Origin: Gracilibacillus salinarum
GTDB taxonomy: Bacteria > Bacillota > Bacilli > Bacillales > Amphibacillaceae
Assembly (NCBI RefSeq): GCF_022919575.1
Contig: NZ_CP095071.1
Coordinates: 2,294,001 to 2,358,000, forward strand
DNA length: 64,000 nt
Direction: 5' to 3'
A model generated the notes under the pieces. It worked only from the letters and a program-made list of their open reading frames with translations. It was not told where the DNA came from and made no database searches. Of this stretch, positions 48,532-57,591 are shown in pieces. A program made the translations under genes and the position numbers. The first letter of the stretch is position 1, and the number at the start of each line of letters is the position of its first letter.

Positions 48532-49446
48532 TTATTGGTCAATCACTCGATTTGTTAGTGTTCCGACTTTTTCTATTTCAAGTGTAACCGTATCACCAGC
48601 TTGCAAAAATTGTGGCGGACTCATAGCCAGACCTACTCCATCCGGGGTACCAGTGAAAATGATATCTCCAGGTTCTAATGTCATCAGGCTCGAGATAAAA
48701 CTTATTAAATATTCTATATCGAATATCAGATGCTTGGTATTCGATGATTGTCTTACTTCCTTATTTACATAGGAAGTAATAGCAAGATTACTAGGATCAG
48801 ACAGTTCAGATCGTGTTACCAGCCATGGACCAATCGGTGTTGTGTGATCCAATGACTTCCCTTGCAACCATTGTGGTGTTCTTTTTTGCAAATCACGCGC
48901 TGACACATCGTTAGCAATCGTATAACCAGCAACATATGTAAGAGCGTCTTCTTTTTTTACATGCGAGGCTTTTTTTCCAATAACAACAACGAGTTCTACT
49001 TCATAATCTAGTTTTTTGGTAGTTTGTGGATGATGAATATCATCTTCAGGGCCGATTATGGCATTATTAAATTTAGAAAACAAAACTGGATAGCTTGGTA
49101 TGTCACTGCCCATTTCCTTTACATGGTCGGCGTAGTTAATACCAGTACAAATAATTTTTGAAGGATTTGGTACTGGTGATTCGAGTATAACATCTGCCCG
49201 CTTATGCATAGGCAATGAAGCTGCATTCCTATGCATAAGTAATTTTTCTGTTTCCTCGATATGAAATTGGGCTTGTTGATAAAAGACTTGCGGATCGGAC
49301 GGAATCAAATAAGTGGCAGCATCCAACACTCCTTGAGCGATTAACTCTTGTTGTAACTCGCTAATATCAAGCACACGATCTCCCTCTATAATTCCCATTC
49401 TGCTTTGGGCATACGGATATTTGAATCGATAGCGTACTAATTTCAT
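48532..49446 (-). CDS. Fumarylacetoacetate hydrolase-family protein (YisK-like)
   Basis: 304 residues. The C-terminal FAH domain shows ICTGINYADHVKEMG, the metal-binding acidic set around DYEVELVVVIGK, the YTIANDVSARDLQ block and IIFTGTPDGVGLA. The N-terminal ~75 residues form the extra domain of the YisK/5-carboxymethyl-2-hydroxymuconate isomerase group. B. subtilis YisK is an oxaloacetate decarboxylase; acylpyruvate hydrolase activity is equally possible. Single gene, no pathway neighbours. Confidence 0.8.
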   Translation of the reverse strand: MKLVRYRFKYPYAQSRMGIIEGDRVLDISELQQELIAQGVLDAATYLIPSDPQVFYQQAQFHIEETEKLLMHRNAASLPMHKRADVILESPVPNPSKIICTGINYADHVKEMGSDIPSYPVLFSKFNNAIIGPEDDIHHPQTTKKLDYEVELVVVIGKKASHVKKEDALTYVAGYTIANDVSARDLQKRTPQWLQGKSLDHTTPIGPWLVTRSELSDPSNLAITSYVNKEVRQSSNTKHLIFDIEYLISFISSLMTLEPGDIIFTGTPDGVGLAMSPPQFLQAGDTVTLEIEKVGTLTNRVIDQ

Positions 49447-49699
49447 CTCTATCTCCCTCCCATTTATTTTTTATTATAGCACACCTAATTTGTTCAATTT
49501 GTCGCTTGGTGTCAACACGAAATACATGAAATAGAATGGAACCCTTATGAACCTATTAGTGTCTTCATTTACTAATAAAAATTTCTAAGGATATTTTTAA
49601 ATTTTATCATCCAGCTTCTTTATTTACCTCTAATTAAAACACGATTCATTATGTTGAATAACATCATGATAAATATAATTTATTATTATGCACTTTACA

Positions 49700-49720
49700 A
49701 TAGTGTGTGTCATACACTAT
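49700..49720. promoter_or_regulatory. Probable PadR operator
   Basis: ATAGTGT and ACACTAT arms are separated by 7 bases and end about 24 bp before the padR start. The palindrome suits autoregulation by the downstream PadR protein. Confidence 0.6.
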
Positions 49721-49744
49721 ACTGTGAACAGGAGCTGATAATAT

Positions 49745-50107
49745 ATGAGTGAAGCAAAAGATTATATGGATAAACTAATACAAGAATTACGTCGCGGAAC
49801 CATTACTATCGGAGTATTAAGCCAGTTATCCGAACCGCAATATGGATACTCACTCGTTAGTATGCTTGGAGAAAAAGGAATTCACGTTGAACCTGGTACA
49901 CTGTACCCCCTCTTAAGAAGATTAGAAAAACAAGGTTTGCTCGAACAAGAATGGGATACCAATGAATCACGGCCACGGAAGTATTATTTTTTAAGTGAAA
50001 CAGGCAAAGAAGTCTATGACCTCCTTATTGCAGAATGGGAACATATTGTCCAGAGTCTAAATCACGTGATAGAAGAGAAAGGAGAAAGAGAAAATGGAGA
50101 TGATTGA
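49745..50107 (+). CDS. PadR-family transcriptional regulator
   Basis: 120 residues. The PadR winged helix reads ELRRGTITIGVLSQLSEPQYGYSLVSMLGEKG, then VEPGTLYPLLRRLEKQGLLEQEWD and RPRKYYFLSETG. A C-terminal helix for dimerisation follows. It overlaps the next gene by 14 bp. PadR/HAAS pairs are common in Firmicutes and usually sense envelope or lipophilic stress, but no ligand is indicated here. AGGAGC lies upstream of the ATG. Confidence 0.9.
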   Translation: MSEAKDYMDKLIQELRRGTITIGVLSQLSEPQYGYSLVSMLGEKGIHVEPGTLYPLLRRLEKQGLLEQEWDTNESRPRKYYFLSETGKEVYDLLIAEWEHIVQSLNHVIEEKGERENGDD

Positions 50108-51098
50108 CCGTTATATTTATGCTGTTACCCAAAGGCTGCCACAATCGCAACAGAAAGATATCGAGATGGAGCTTCGTGGTCTGATTGAGGATATGCTGGC
50201 AGAACGAGGCCATGGTGAAGAGGCAACAAAAAAAGATGTAGAAGAAGTATTGCTTGAGTTAGGTAACCCGAAAGAATTAGCAAGGAATTATCGTGGTTCA
50301 AAAAAATACTTTATAGGACCTGAGTTATTTGATTCCTTCATGCTGGTATTAAAAATCACATTAATTTCAACAGCTTTGGCTATTTTTGTTGTTTTTATCG
50401 CTAAGTCCATTATAAATCCAATTTCAATTTTGGATCATTTCGTCGGATTTATCGTTTCTCTAGTAACCATCCTTCCTGCAGCGTTTGGCTGGACTGCTTT
50501 CGGATTTGGTATTGCAGAATATATGGAGGAAATTAACCCGAAAGACTTAGAGTTCAGCAAGGAATGGCACCCGTCACAATTAGCCCCCGTTCCAGACGAA
50601 AAAGGCCGCATCAAGCAGCATGAACCAATTGTAAGCATTGCTTTTTTAGCCATATTGATCATCGCCTTTATATTTTCAAGTGAATATCTAGGCGTTTGGA
50701 TTTTTGATAATGGTTTCTCTGGAGTGGTACCATTTTTAAACACAGAAACGTATGCCTTTCAACTGATACTAATCATCATTTATTTAGGATTAGGAATCAT
50801 AAAGGAGTCCTTAAAACTCGTATTCGGAAAATGGACATCAAAATTAGCAACGTCTATATTACTACTCAACCTTGTACAATTAGCAGCAGTGATGCTGATG
50901 ATCATCGGACTGGACTTTTGGAATCCAGATTTCATGGTTGAATTAACACAGGCAGGCTTGCTTAATGAAGGAAGCGATGCCTATCAAACGGTAAGTTCTA
51001 TTTGGGAAAATGCCACTTTATTCATTTTTATATTGATGGTCATTGGACTAATTTTGGAACTGGTAGAAGGGTTTATCAAAGTGAACAGAAGTAAATAG
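50094..51098 (+). CDS. HAAS-domain membrane protein
   Basis: 334 residues. The N-terminal ~70 residues are a soluble HAAS-type helical domain (YAVTQRLPQSQQKDIEMELRGLIEDML, VLLELGNPKELARNYRG). About six membrane segments follow (near residues 85-110, 120-145, 185-205, 220-245, 260-285, 305-325). The start overlaps padR by 14 bp, with AAAGGAG before it. HAAS proteins are thought to be partners of PadR regulators in envelope stress circuits; the signal is unknown. Confidence 0.75.
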   Translation: MEMIDRYIYAVTQRLPQSQQKDIEMELRGLIEDMLAERGHGEEATKKDVEEVLLELGNPKELARNYRGSKKYFIGPELFDSFMLVLKITLISTALAIFVVFIAKSIINPISILDHFVGFIVSLVTILPAAFGWTAFGFGIAEYMEEINPKDLEFSKEWHPSQLAPVPDEKGRIKQHEPIVSIAFLAILIIAFIFSSEYLGVWIFDNGFSGVVPFLNTETYAFQLILIIIYLGLGIIKESLKLVFGKWTSKLATSILLLNLVQLAAVMLMIIGLDFWNPDFMVELTQAGLLNEGSDAYQTVSSIWENATLFIFILMVIGLILELVEGFIKVNRSK

Positions 51099-51200
51099 AT
51101 TATATTTACTGGTCATCTAAATGGAGTCTTGGGCAAAAAATTTAAAACTAAGAAAAATCTGGCGTAACCTCCCCGGTTTTAATTGACATCAATTATATAC

Positions 51201-51435
51201 AACTACCTTTAATATGGATTATGTTAACTAGCCATCGCTAGCCAAGCATCCATATTGAGCTATTTAATGTGCTAGAATACCGCTCCGTCCAACCACTTCG
51301 CGTCCTGCGGGGCACAGCTGAAGCTAGGCTCACAGGACGCGGAGCCTATTTCCGTAGCTTTGCTAAGCAGATAAATTATATCAAAATTACCACAATATCA
51401 GACAGTTCCACTTTATATAATCCATATTATAGGAA
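51201..51435. repeat. Intergenic inverted-repeat element, copy 5 (235 bp), interior flipped
   Basis: Boundaries begin AACTACCTTTAATATGG and end CATATTATAGGAAC. The interior starts AGCCATCGCTAGCCAAGC and ends with the CGGAGCCTATTTCCG arm and CAGACAGTTCC, exactly the reverse order of the copy at 19496, whose interior starts GGAACTGTCTGAC. The outer flanks (TAAGAAAAATCTGGCGTAA and GACTGCACTTATAT) keep the same orientation as at 19.4-19.8 kb. Between convergent genes. Confidence 0.85.
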
Positions 51436-51488
51436 CGAAACTTCATATCAGCTATGACTGCACTTATATACTCTCTAACTAATAAAAC

Positions 51489-51547
51489 AAAAGCCGAACC
51501 TAACATAAACATTGATTAATCAACGGTCATGCTAGGTTCGGCTTTTT
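51489..51547. terminator. Bidirectional terminator between convergent genes
   Basis: AAAAGCCGAACCTA pairs with TAGGTTCGGCTTTT, with CAT/ATG further in. T-runs are present on both strands. It serves the HAAS gene (+) and the amino-acid ATPase gene (-). Confidence 0.88.
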
Positions 51548-51577
51548 TATGCTGCATCTATATACTGCGACTTTATT

Positions 51578-52300
51578 CTACAATACTTTACTCAAAAATG
51601 CTTTCGTACGATCATGCTGTGGGTTCTCGAAGATTTGCTTTGGTTCGTTTTCTTCGATTACGTAACCCTCATCCATGAAGATAACACGATCGCCGACTTC
51701 ACGGGCAAAGCCCATTTCGTGCGTAACGACAACCATGGTCATGCCTTCTTCTGCAAGCTGCTTCATGACCCCTAATACTTCTCCGACCATTTCCGGGTCC
51801 AATGCAGATGTCGGTTCATCGAATAACATTACTTTCGGTTCCATTCCCAATGCTCTTGCAATAGCGACACGCTGTTTTTGTCCGCCTGATAATGACTCTG
51901 GATAAACCGTTGCCTTATCTAACAAACCGACTTTTTGCAGCAAGTCCTTCGCCTTTTTTTCTGCTTCCTGTTTGCCCCATTTTTTTACAGTCATAATCGG
52001 GAGCGTGATGTTGTCTAATACCGTCTTATGAGGGAAAAGGTTAAACTGCTGAAACACCATTCCAACTTCTGCACGTAGTTTATTAATATCGACACCTTTC
52101 CCGGTTAATTCCTGTCCATCAATTGTCACTGTTCCATCCGTAACGGATTCAATTAAGTTAAGGCAACGGAGAAATGTCGATTTACCTGATCCAGAAGGTC
52201 CGATGACAACAACAACTTCCTGTTGATCAATGTCAACACTGATATCCTTTAATACTTCTAAATCACCAAAGGATTTTTTTAAGTTTCTAACCGAAATCAT
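51578..52300 (-). CDS. glnQ: Polar amino-acid ABC transporter ATP-binding protein, GlnQ type
   Basis: 240 residues, complete. Walker [28 protein letters not shown], signature LSGGQKQR, Walker [14 protein letters not shown] and the switch [13 protein letters not shown] are all present. The start overlaps the permease stop by 4 bp. Third gene of the operon. Its family is glutamine/arginine-type; the substrate is not settled by sequence. Confidence 0.93.
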   Translation of the reverse strand: MISVRNLKKSFGDLEVLKDISVDIDQQEVVVVIGPSGSGKSTFLRCLNLIESVTDGTVTIDGQELTGKGVDINKLRAEVGMVFQQFNLFPHKTVLDNITLPIMTVKKWGKQEAEKKAKDLLQKVGLLDKATVYPESLSGGQKQRVAIARALGMEPKVMLFDEPTSALDPEMVGEVLGVMKQLAEEGMTMVVVTHEMGFAREVGDRVIFMDEGYVIEENEPKQIFENPQHDRTKAFLSKVL

Positions 52301-52953
52301 TTCACATCAAACCTTCTTTCTATATAGTTTAATAAATACGTAAGACCAAGTGTTAAAATTAAATAAAGCAGTGCTACCATTAAGTAAGGCTCCCACACTC
52401 TTAAATATTGTCCAGATGCGGCTCTTCCCCAATACAGAATTTCTTGAGCTGCAATCATAGCACCTAAAGAAGAGTCCTTTAATAAGACAATAAATTCATT
52501 TCCTAATGGCGGAATAGAGCGTTTGAATGCTTGTGGCAGCAGAACATGACGCATTACTTGAAATTTATTCATTCCTAATGAATGCGCAGCTTCCGCTTGT
52601 CCTTTATCAATGGACTGTAACCCTGCTCGGAAAATTTCTGCCACATAAGCAGATGAGTTTAGTGACAACGTTACAATCACCGAAATAACAGGTGTTGTTT
52701 CCCCAATAACTGTTGGTAAAACAGCATAATGAAATAAAAACAATTGCACTAATAATGGCGTACCCCTTAAAAAGTTAATGTACCAGACAAATGGTAATCG
52801 TACGATCCAGACAGAGGACATCTTTCCTAACGCTATAAAAAAACCGAGAATACAACCCATTAAAACACCAATTACAGACATTAGGATAGTAAGCCCCATA
52901 CCTTTCATGAAGAAGGGGAAGTATTCTACGATGATATCAAACCTGAAATCCAT
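52297..52953 (-). CDS. glnP: Polar amino-acid ABC transporter permease, GlnP type
   Basis: 218 residues with about five membrane segments. [20 protein letters not shown] and [25 protein letters not shown] are the family signatures. AAAGGAG precedes the ATG. It lies between the binding protein (after a hairpin that probably reduces read-through) and the ATPase. A single permease gene implies a homodimeric membrane part. Confidence 0.9.
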   Translation of the reverse strand: MDFRFDIIVEYFPFFMKGMGLTILMSVIGVLMGCILGFFIALGKMSSVWIVRLPFVWYINFLRGTPLLVQLFLFHYAVLPTVIGETTPVISVIVTLSLNSSAYVAEIFRAGLQSIDKGQAEAAHSLGMNKFQVMRHVLLPQAFKRSIPPLGNEFIVLLKDSSLGAMIAAQEILYWGRAASGQYLRVWEPYLMVALLYLILTLGLTYLLNYIERRFDVK

Positions 52954-53022
52954 GTTGTGATCTCCTTTCTATCTTTACTTTGCTTTTGTTTCCCTTTTTT
53001 ATACTTGCATAAACCAAACAAA

Positions 53023-53056
53023 ACGAAAAGCGCAACGGGTCCGCTACGCTTTTCGT
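53023..53056 (-). terminator. Intercistronic hairpin after the binding-protein gene
   Basis: ACGAAAAGCG pairs with CGCTTTTCGT over a 14-base loop. TTTTGTTTGG follows on the minus strand, so it probably lowers permease/ATPase expression relative to binding protein. Confidence 0.75.
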
Positions 53057-53067
53057 AGGATCTGAAA

Positions 53068-53865
53068 TTATTGTTCTAACGCAGCAGTGTCTGGTTCAAC
53101 TCCGAACCACTCTTTATAAATCTCAGCATATGTTCCATTTTCAATAAGCGTTTGAAGCGCTGCATCAATATCTTCTTTAATGTCACTGCCTTTCGGGAAC
53201 ATAATGCCGTAGTACTCAGATTCAAACGTGTCTGGATCTGAAATCATTTCAACGTCAGCTTCCGGGTTATTTGCTACATATTCGTCCGCAACAACGTTAT
53301 CTGTTACAACTGCATCGACATCTCCTGATTGCAGAGAGGTTAATGCAAGTGTATTGGAATCATATTTGGAAATATTGTCAGCGTTTTTGCCAAGAATCTT
53401 TTCCACTGCTTCTGCACCAGTCGTTCCTGATTGTACACCGACTTTCAAATCTTTTATGTCTTGTCCACTTGTAATATTTTCACCTGATCGGAAAATGATT
53501 TTATGTGTTGATTCAAAATATGGAGATGAGAAATCATAGGATTGTTTACGCTCTTCGTTCACCGTCACACCGGCAATCGCAAGGTCAGCATCTCCTTGTT
53601 CAACTGATAGTAACATCGCGTCCCAGCCAACATTCTCAAGCTCATAATTATAGCCTGCTTCTTCCATAACAGCGGCAAGTAAATCAATGTCGAAACCAAC
53701 CACTTCACCTTTATCTAAATAAGTAAATGGCATAAATCCTGCCTCTGTCACTACTTTTAAGGTTGGCTTATCACTTCCGTTATTTTGATCTGCACTATCG
53801 TCAGTACCGCACGCCACTAAAACAGCGAGTAACAAAACGGCAAAACCTTTTATCCATCTATTCAT
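53068..53865 (-). CDS. glnH: Polar amino-acid-binding lipoprotein, GlnH type
   Basis: 265 residues. The signal ends in the lipobox VLVAC (Cys19). FMPFTYLDKGEVVGFDIDLLAAVMEEAG is the family 3 signature, and IYKEWFGVEPDT ends the domain. GGAG precedes the ATG. First gene of binding protein, permease, ATPase. It is clearly different from the cystine-type binder at 1272. Glutamine is a reasonable guess; arginine or glutamate are alternatives. Confidence 0.88.
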   Translation of the reverse strand: MNRWIKGFAVLLLAVLVACGTDDSADQNNGSDKPTLKVVTEAGFMPFTYLDKGEVVGFDIDLLAAVMEEAGYNYELENVGWDAMLLSVEQGDADLAIAGVTVNEERKQSYDFSSPYFESTHKIIFRSGENITSGQDIKDLKVGVQSGTTGAEAVEKILGKNADNISKYDSNTLALTSLQSGDVDAVVTDNVVADEYVANNPEADVEMISDPDTFESEYYGIMFPKGSDIKEDIDAALQTLIENGTYAEIYKEWFGVEPDTAALEQ

Positions 53866-54036
53866 AAATATTCACTCCAGTTATTATTTATACATTTCAT
53901 AACGAATATCATAAAGTAATTCATTCTTAAAATCAATAGGTTTTTGCAAAGTTTGTTTATTTTAACAATTCTGAATTTTTGCATAATTATTACATTGGCA
54001 GAAGGGGAGCGATATTATTTTGCCCCCCCTTTCTGG

Positions 54037-54942
54037 TTATACTAAAATCGTCAATAGTAGTGGCAAAGTGATCAGACTCAACAGTGTGGTAATGAGCGTT
54101 ACGCTCGAAACAAAGCCAGGTCTTGAACCAAATTGCAAAGCGTACATTGTTGTATTTGCCGCTGTAGGCATCGCTGCAGTAATGATCAAAATATCTTTCA
54201 CCATCTCATCCACCGGTAAAGGAATGGTTAGAAAATATGCAATAATCGGCGCCAGCAGCAAGCGAAACACAACCGCCAAGCTTACACGACCAAACTCCAG
54301 ATCTCCAAGTTTAATTTTAGCCAATTGCATACCTAATACAACCATAATGGTCGGAATCGTCGCATCCGCTACCATATCAATTGCTGTCATCATTTGATCA
54401 TTAACTGGTAAATGAAACAAATTTAATAAAATACCAAGTATGGCACCATACACTATTGGTACTCTCACGACATCTTTTAATGGCGAAATCTTGATCCTTC
54501 TTCCTTCCGCTCCACCTTTTGCCGCAAAATAGATACCAATTGTACACATAATTAGCGTCTGCAATACCATTAATATAATCGCGTAGTGAAAACCTTCCTC
54601 TCCAAACACGAGTAAAATAAGCGGAACACCATAGTTCCCATTATTCATAAAAACACTGGAAAGAACAAACCCACTTTTCACCTGTTGGTCCCATTTTCGT
54701 ACATATCCTACCAGATAACTGAACAACAGACTAATGATACACAATACTAATAAGAATGCACCTAAATAAACATAATCCATATTCAGTTCATTTTGGTAAA
54801 ATGTCCGAAACGCCAAAAACGGTGACATCAAATAAAGGGTCATCGTTGATATCGATTTAATATCTATTGGAAGAAACTTAATTCCTATATAACCGATTGC
54901 AAAAATACTAAATATCGGGATCAACACACCGATAAATTCCAT
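54037..54942 (-). CDS. AEC-family transporter (auxin efflux carrier fold)
   Basis: 301 residues with about ten hydrophobic segments. The start FIGVLIPIFSIFAIGYIGIKFL, the SVFMNNGNYGVPLILL motif with NxGNYGxP, and AAMPTAANTTMYALQFG in the second half are AEC hallmarks. Members carry malate, other carboxylates or related anions. It follows an MFS gene by 18 bp, perhaps co-transcribed. Substrate cannot be told from sequence. Confidence 0.85.
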   Translation of the reverse strand: MEFIGVLIPIFSIFAIGYIGIKFLPIDIKSISTMTLYLMSPFLAFRTFYQNELNMDYVYLGAFLLVLCIISLLFSYLVGYVRKWDQQVKSGFVLSSVFMNNGNYGVPLILLVFGEEGFHYAIILMVLQTLIMCTIGIYFAAKGGAEGRRIKISPLKDVVRVPIVYGAILGILLNLFHLPVNDQMMTAIDMVADATIPTIMVVLGMQLAKIKLGDLEFGRVSLAVVFRLLLAPIIAYFLTIPLPVDEMVKDILIITAAMPTAANTTMYALQFGSRPGFVSSVTLITTLLSLITLPLLLTILV

Positions 54943-54960
54943 CTTATCACACCATTTCTG

Positions 54961-56115
54961 TTATGATTTTCCGAATGGCAGCAGATGATACAATAGCATC
55001 ATCACCGTCCCTGCTGAAGTCAAAACTCCCATATAAGCATAGAGCGAAGAACCGCCTAAGTTGTCCATCATAAAACCACCCAACAGTGAGCCTATAATAC
55101 CAGACAAACCAAAGAAGGTAGATACAAATACTAAATGCCCTGTCGATTGCAGCATTTTAGGGATTAATCTTGAGACATACTGAAAAGCCGTTAAATAAAA
55201 TACACCGAATGTTAAACCGTGTAAAAATTGCAGTGCAACAATTAACATCGGATCATCGAAAACAGCATACAAAAACCAGCGAATCGAATAAAGCAGACCC
55301 GCAGCGATAATAAAAATAAGCGGATGATATTTACGAAACCAAAATCCTGCTGTCGCAAAGACAATCGCCTCACTCGCTACTCCAGCAAACCAGGCAACTC
55401 CAATTAAATCCTCCGAGCCACCCAGCGAAGCAATATATAGACCAATAAAACTGTCATTAGCCCGATGTGCAATCGTAATAAATACAATTAAGACCAAAAA
55501 AATTATAAATGGCTTCTTTTTCAGCAGAATACCAATATCTTTAAACTGAATAGGAGGTGTGTCCACCTTTACATCTACTAGTTGCGTACTTACTATAAAA
55601 CCAGCTGTTGCTAAAATAAAATATGGCCATGCGATATATTGGATTCCTGTATGTGTGAGGATTTCACCTACCAGCAACGAAGATGTGGCAAAACCAATCG
55701 ATCCCCATGTACGAATGGAACCGAAGCTAACCCCCAATTGATCTGCCCGTCGTTGCGATAAACTATCACCAAGCGCCCCAATTGGTGAGGCGAAGAAAAA
55801 GAAAGTGGCGCCACTTATTAATAACAACGGTACGGTTTCCATCTGCAAAAAGAATAGACTCATGATCATAATACCAACTAAGCATAGCATAAGTATTTTT
55901 TTGACCGTTTGTCGCTTATCACTTGTATAACCCCAAAATGGTTGGGCAAATATCGAAACAAGCGGACCCACCGCCATTACCCAGCCTATCTCCGTCCCGT
56001 TCAGCCCTTTATCTTGGAGGCTTAGTGGTAAAAAGCTGACAATAACTGTATTGGCCGCATGAAAACAAAATAAGAGCATCTTTAATGGTATCGTTGATTC
56101 TCCCCGAAATAACAA
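54961..56115 (-). CDS. MFS transporter, MFS_1-like (YwbF/LacY-related)
   Basis: About 384 residues with 12 predicted membrane segments, in the branch with YwbF and the nucleoside/sugar proton symporters. PLSLQDKGLNGTEIGWVMAVGPLVSIFAQPFWGYTSDK is typical, as is GSIRTWGSIGFA. The start is uncertain: TTG at 56115 has AGGGAG at a good distance, TTG at 56121 is too close, and an ATG 12 codons later is possible. Substrate unknown. Confidence 0.75.
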   Translation of the reverse strand: MLFRGESTIPLKMLLFCFHAANTVIVSFLPLSLQDKGLNGTEIGWVMAVGPLVSIFAQPFWGYTSDKRQTVKKILMLCLVGIMIMSLFFLQMETVPLLLISGATFFFFASPIGALGDSLSQRRADQLGVSFGSIRTWGSIGFATSSLLVGEILTHTGIQYIAWPYFILATAGFIVSTQLVDVKVDTPPIQFKDIGILLKKKPFIIFLVLIVFITIAHRANDSFIGLYIASLGGSEDLIGVAWFAGVASEAIVFATAGFWFRKYHPLIFIIAAGLLYSIRWFLYAVFDDPMLIVALQFLHGLTFGVFYLTAFQYVSRLIPKMLQSTGHLVFVSTFFGLSGIIGSLLGGFMMDNLGGSSLYAYMGVLTSAGTVMMLLYHLLPFGKS

Positions 56116-56434
56116 GTACAAAGCTCCCTTCTCAAGTTGTACTAATAAGTTCTAATTATAGTGTTTATTTGAGATAAAAGAAAGGGTATTTTAAAGAGGG
56201 GAAAGAAGAGCAGATCATAACAAGAGAAGAAAAACTGCAAAATCCGTCTAAGAACGGTTAGCATTCGAACAGATTGAACACAGCAACTCAATTTCTGGTT
56301 ATCACTATCCAGCAAGTCTTCCTTAACATAAAGCAATGCAAATATTCAGATGTTTTATATCTAAAATTTATATTCCTTCTTAATAAGAATAACCAGAAAA
56401 AGTCCACCCGGTTGAAACTAACAGAATAACGTAC

Positions 56435-56759
56435 AACTTTCTATAATATGGATTATGTCAACTGCTTAGCAATGTATTTCATCAATTATGGTGTGAATTT
56501 TGCAGATAGTGCTTCATATCCTAGCTGTCGAATAAATTGTGGAGCTATACATCAGCGTAGGCCAACCACGGAGACTCCCGCGGGATTGTGCAGGTGCTGA
56601 AGATCCACTTTGTGAAGCGCCCTTCTTCACAAAGTTAGCTTCAGCCGTGCCCCGCAGGACGCGGAGTGGTTGGCCGAAGCGGTATCCCAGCACATTAAAT
56701 ATCTCAATATGGATGCTTGGCAGTGATGGCTAGTTGACATAATCCATATTATAGGAACT
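56435..56759. repeat. Intergenic inverted-repeat element, copy 6 (325 bp)
   Basis: Boundaries AACTTTCTATAATATGG and CATATTATAGGAACT. It lacks the AAGCTCCGG left arm but has the middle part and the GCCAACCACGGAGACTCCCG segment (intact CT core at 56575-56576). It then has GCGGTATCCCAGCACATT in the same orientation as the 19.5-kb copy. The right outer flank ATTACTGCTGTAACTGCA is conserved. About 300 bp before it (56116-56434) hold no gene. Confidence 0.85.
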
Positions 56760-56816
56760 CAAATTCATGTTCATTATGATTACTGCTGTAACTGCAATTT
56801 TCTTTACTGACAAAAA

Positions 56817-56840
56817 AAGACTAGCCATTAGGCTAGTCTT
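56817..56840 (-). terminator. Terminator of the CAP-domain gene
   Basis: AAGACTAGCC pairs perfectly with GGCTAGTCTT around ATTA. A TTTTTTTG tail follows on the minus strand. Confidence 0.88.
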
Positions 56841-56847
56841 CTTCACC

Positions 56848-57531
56848 CTATTTTTTGATAAACAGCTGCGTCCAGTAATTGCCATCTGATGTGTAACCTA
56901 CACCAATGTGCGTAACTTCTCGATCCAGCATATTTCGTCGGTGACCTTCGCTGTTTAACCAGCCTTCAACGACTTGTTCAGGAGATTGCTGTCCTGCTGC
57001 AATATTCTCTGATGCCTTTGAGTATGAGACGCCAAACTGCTTTAGCATATCAAAAGGGGAACCATACGTTGGTGAAGTATGCGAGAAATAATCATTTTGC
57101 GACATATCGTCCGCTTTCTTTTGTGCTACATCTGCTACTTCATAATCTATTTCTAATGGAGGTACCCCATTCCTGTTCCGAGCATCATTCGTTAAATCAA
57201 CTACTTGTTGGCGGACAGCGTCTAATGACTCTCCATCATTGGAGGGTGTTGTCTGATCCGTTGTTTCGTTTTGTTCATTGTTGACATTTCCATCAGAGCC
57301 ACGAAACCATTGATTAGGGTTCGCTTTCTCAAAAATATTCTGTTCTCTGCCTGGATTGACAGGGACCTCATCAGGATTATCAGTTGCCGGTTGACCATCA
57401 TCGTTATTGTTGCCACCAAAGCTCACATTCTCTGGCTGAATATCTTCATTTTCTGGTTCTAAAGAACTTTCATTACATGCGCCAAGTAAAAAGGCGACGA
57501 ACAATAACAATATCGTCATCTGTTTGTACAT
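56848..57531 (-). CDS. CAP-domain (SCP/PR1-like) lipoprotein
   Basis: 227 residues. The signal ends in the lipobox LLGAC (about Cys19), followed by a ~90-residue Asn/Asp/Glu-rich linker. The CAP domain covers about residues 105-225, with LTNDARNRNGVPPLEID, the conserved His in YFSHTSP, SENIAAGQ, GWLNSEGHRRNML and GVGYTSDGNYWTQLF, as in YkwD-type proteins. Surface anchored; function is unknown. AGAGGTGATAAT lies before the ATG. Last gene of the GT2-MATE-Gfo/Idh-CAP run, 60 bp after the oxidoreductase. Confidence 0.87.
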   Translation of the reverse strand: MYKQMTILLLFVAFLLGACNESSLEPENEDIQPENVSFGGNNNDDGQPATDNPDEVPVNPGREQNIFEKANPNQWFRGSDGNVNNEQNETTDQTTPSNDGESLDAVRQQVVDLTNDARNRNGVPPLEIDYEVADVAQKKADDMSQNDYFSHTSPTYGSPFDMLKQFGVSYSKASENIAAGQQSPEQVVEGWLNSEGHRRNMLDREVTHIGVGYTSDGNYWTQLFIKK

Positions 57532-57591
57532 ATTATCACCTCTAGGTAGTTTTTATCCCTGTAGGCTTACTATGCACCAAAGACGCTTTAC

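Noticed and set aside
56539..56733. 64-codon plus-strand frame in the 56.4-kb repeat
   Set aside because: It lies wholly inside the repeat, is not open in the other copies, and has no start signal.
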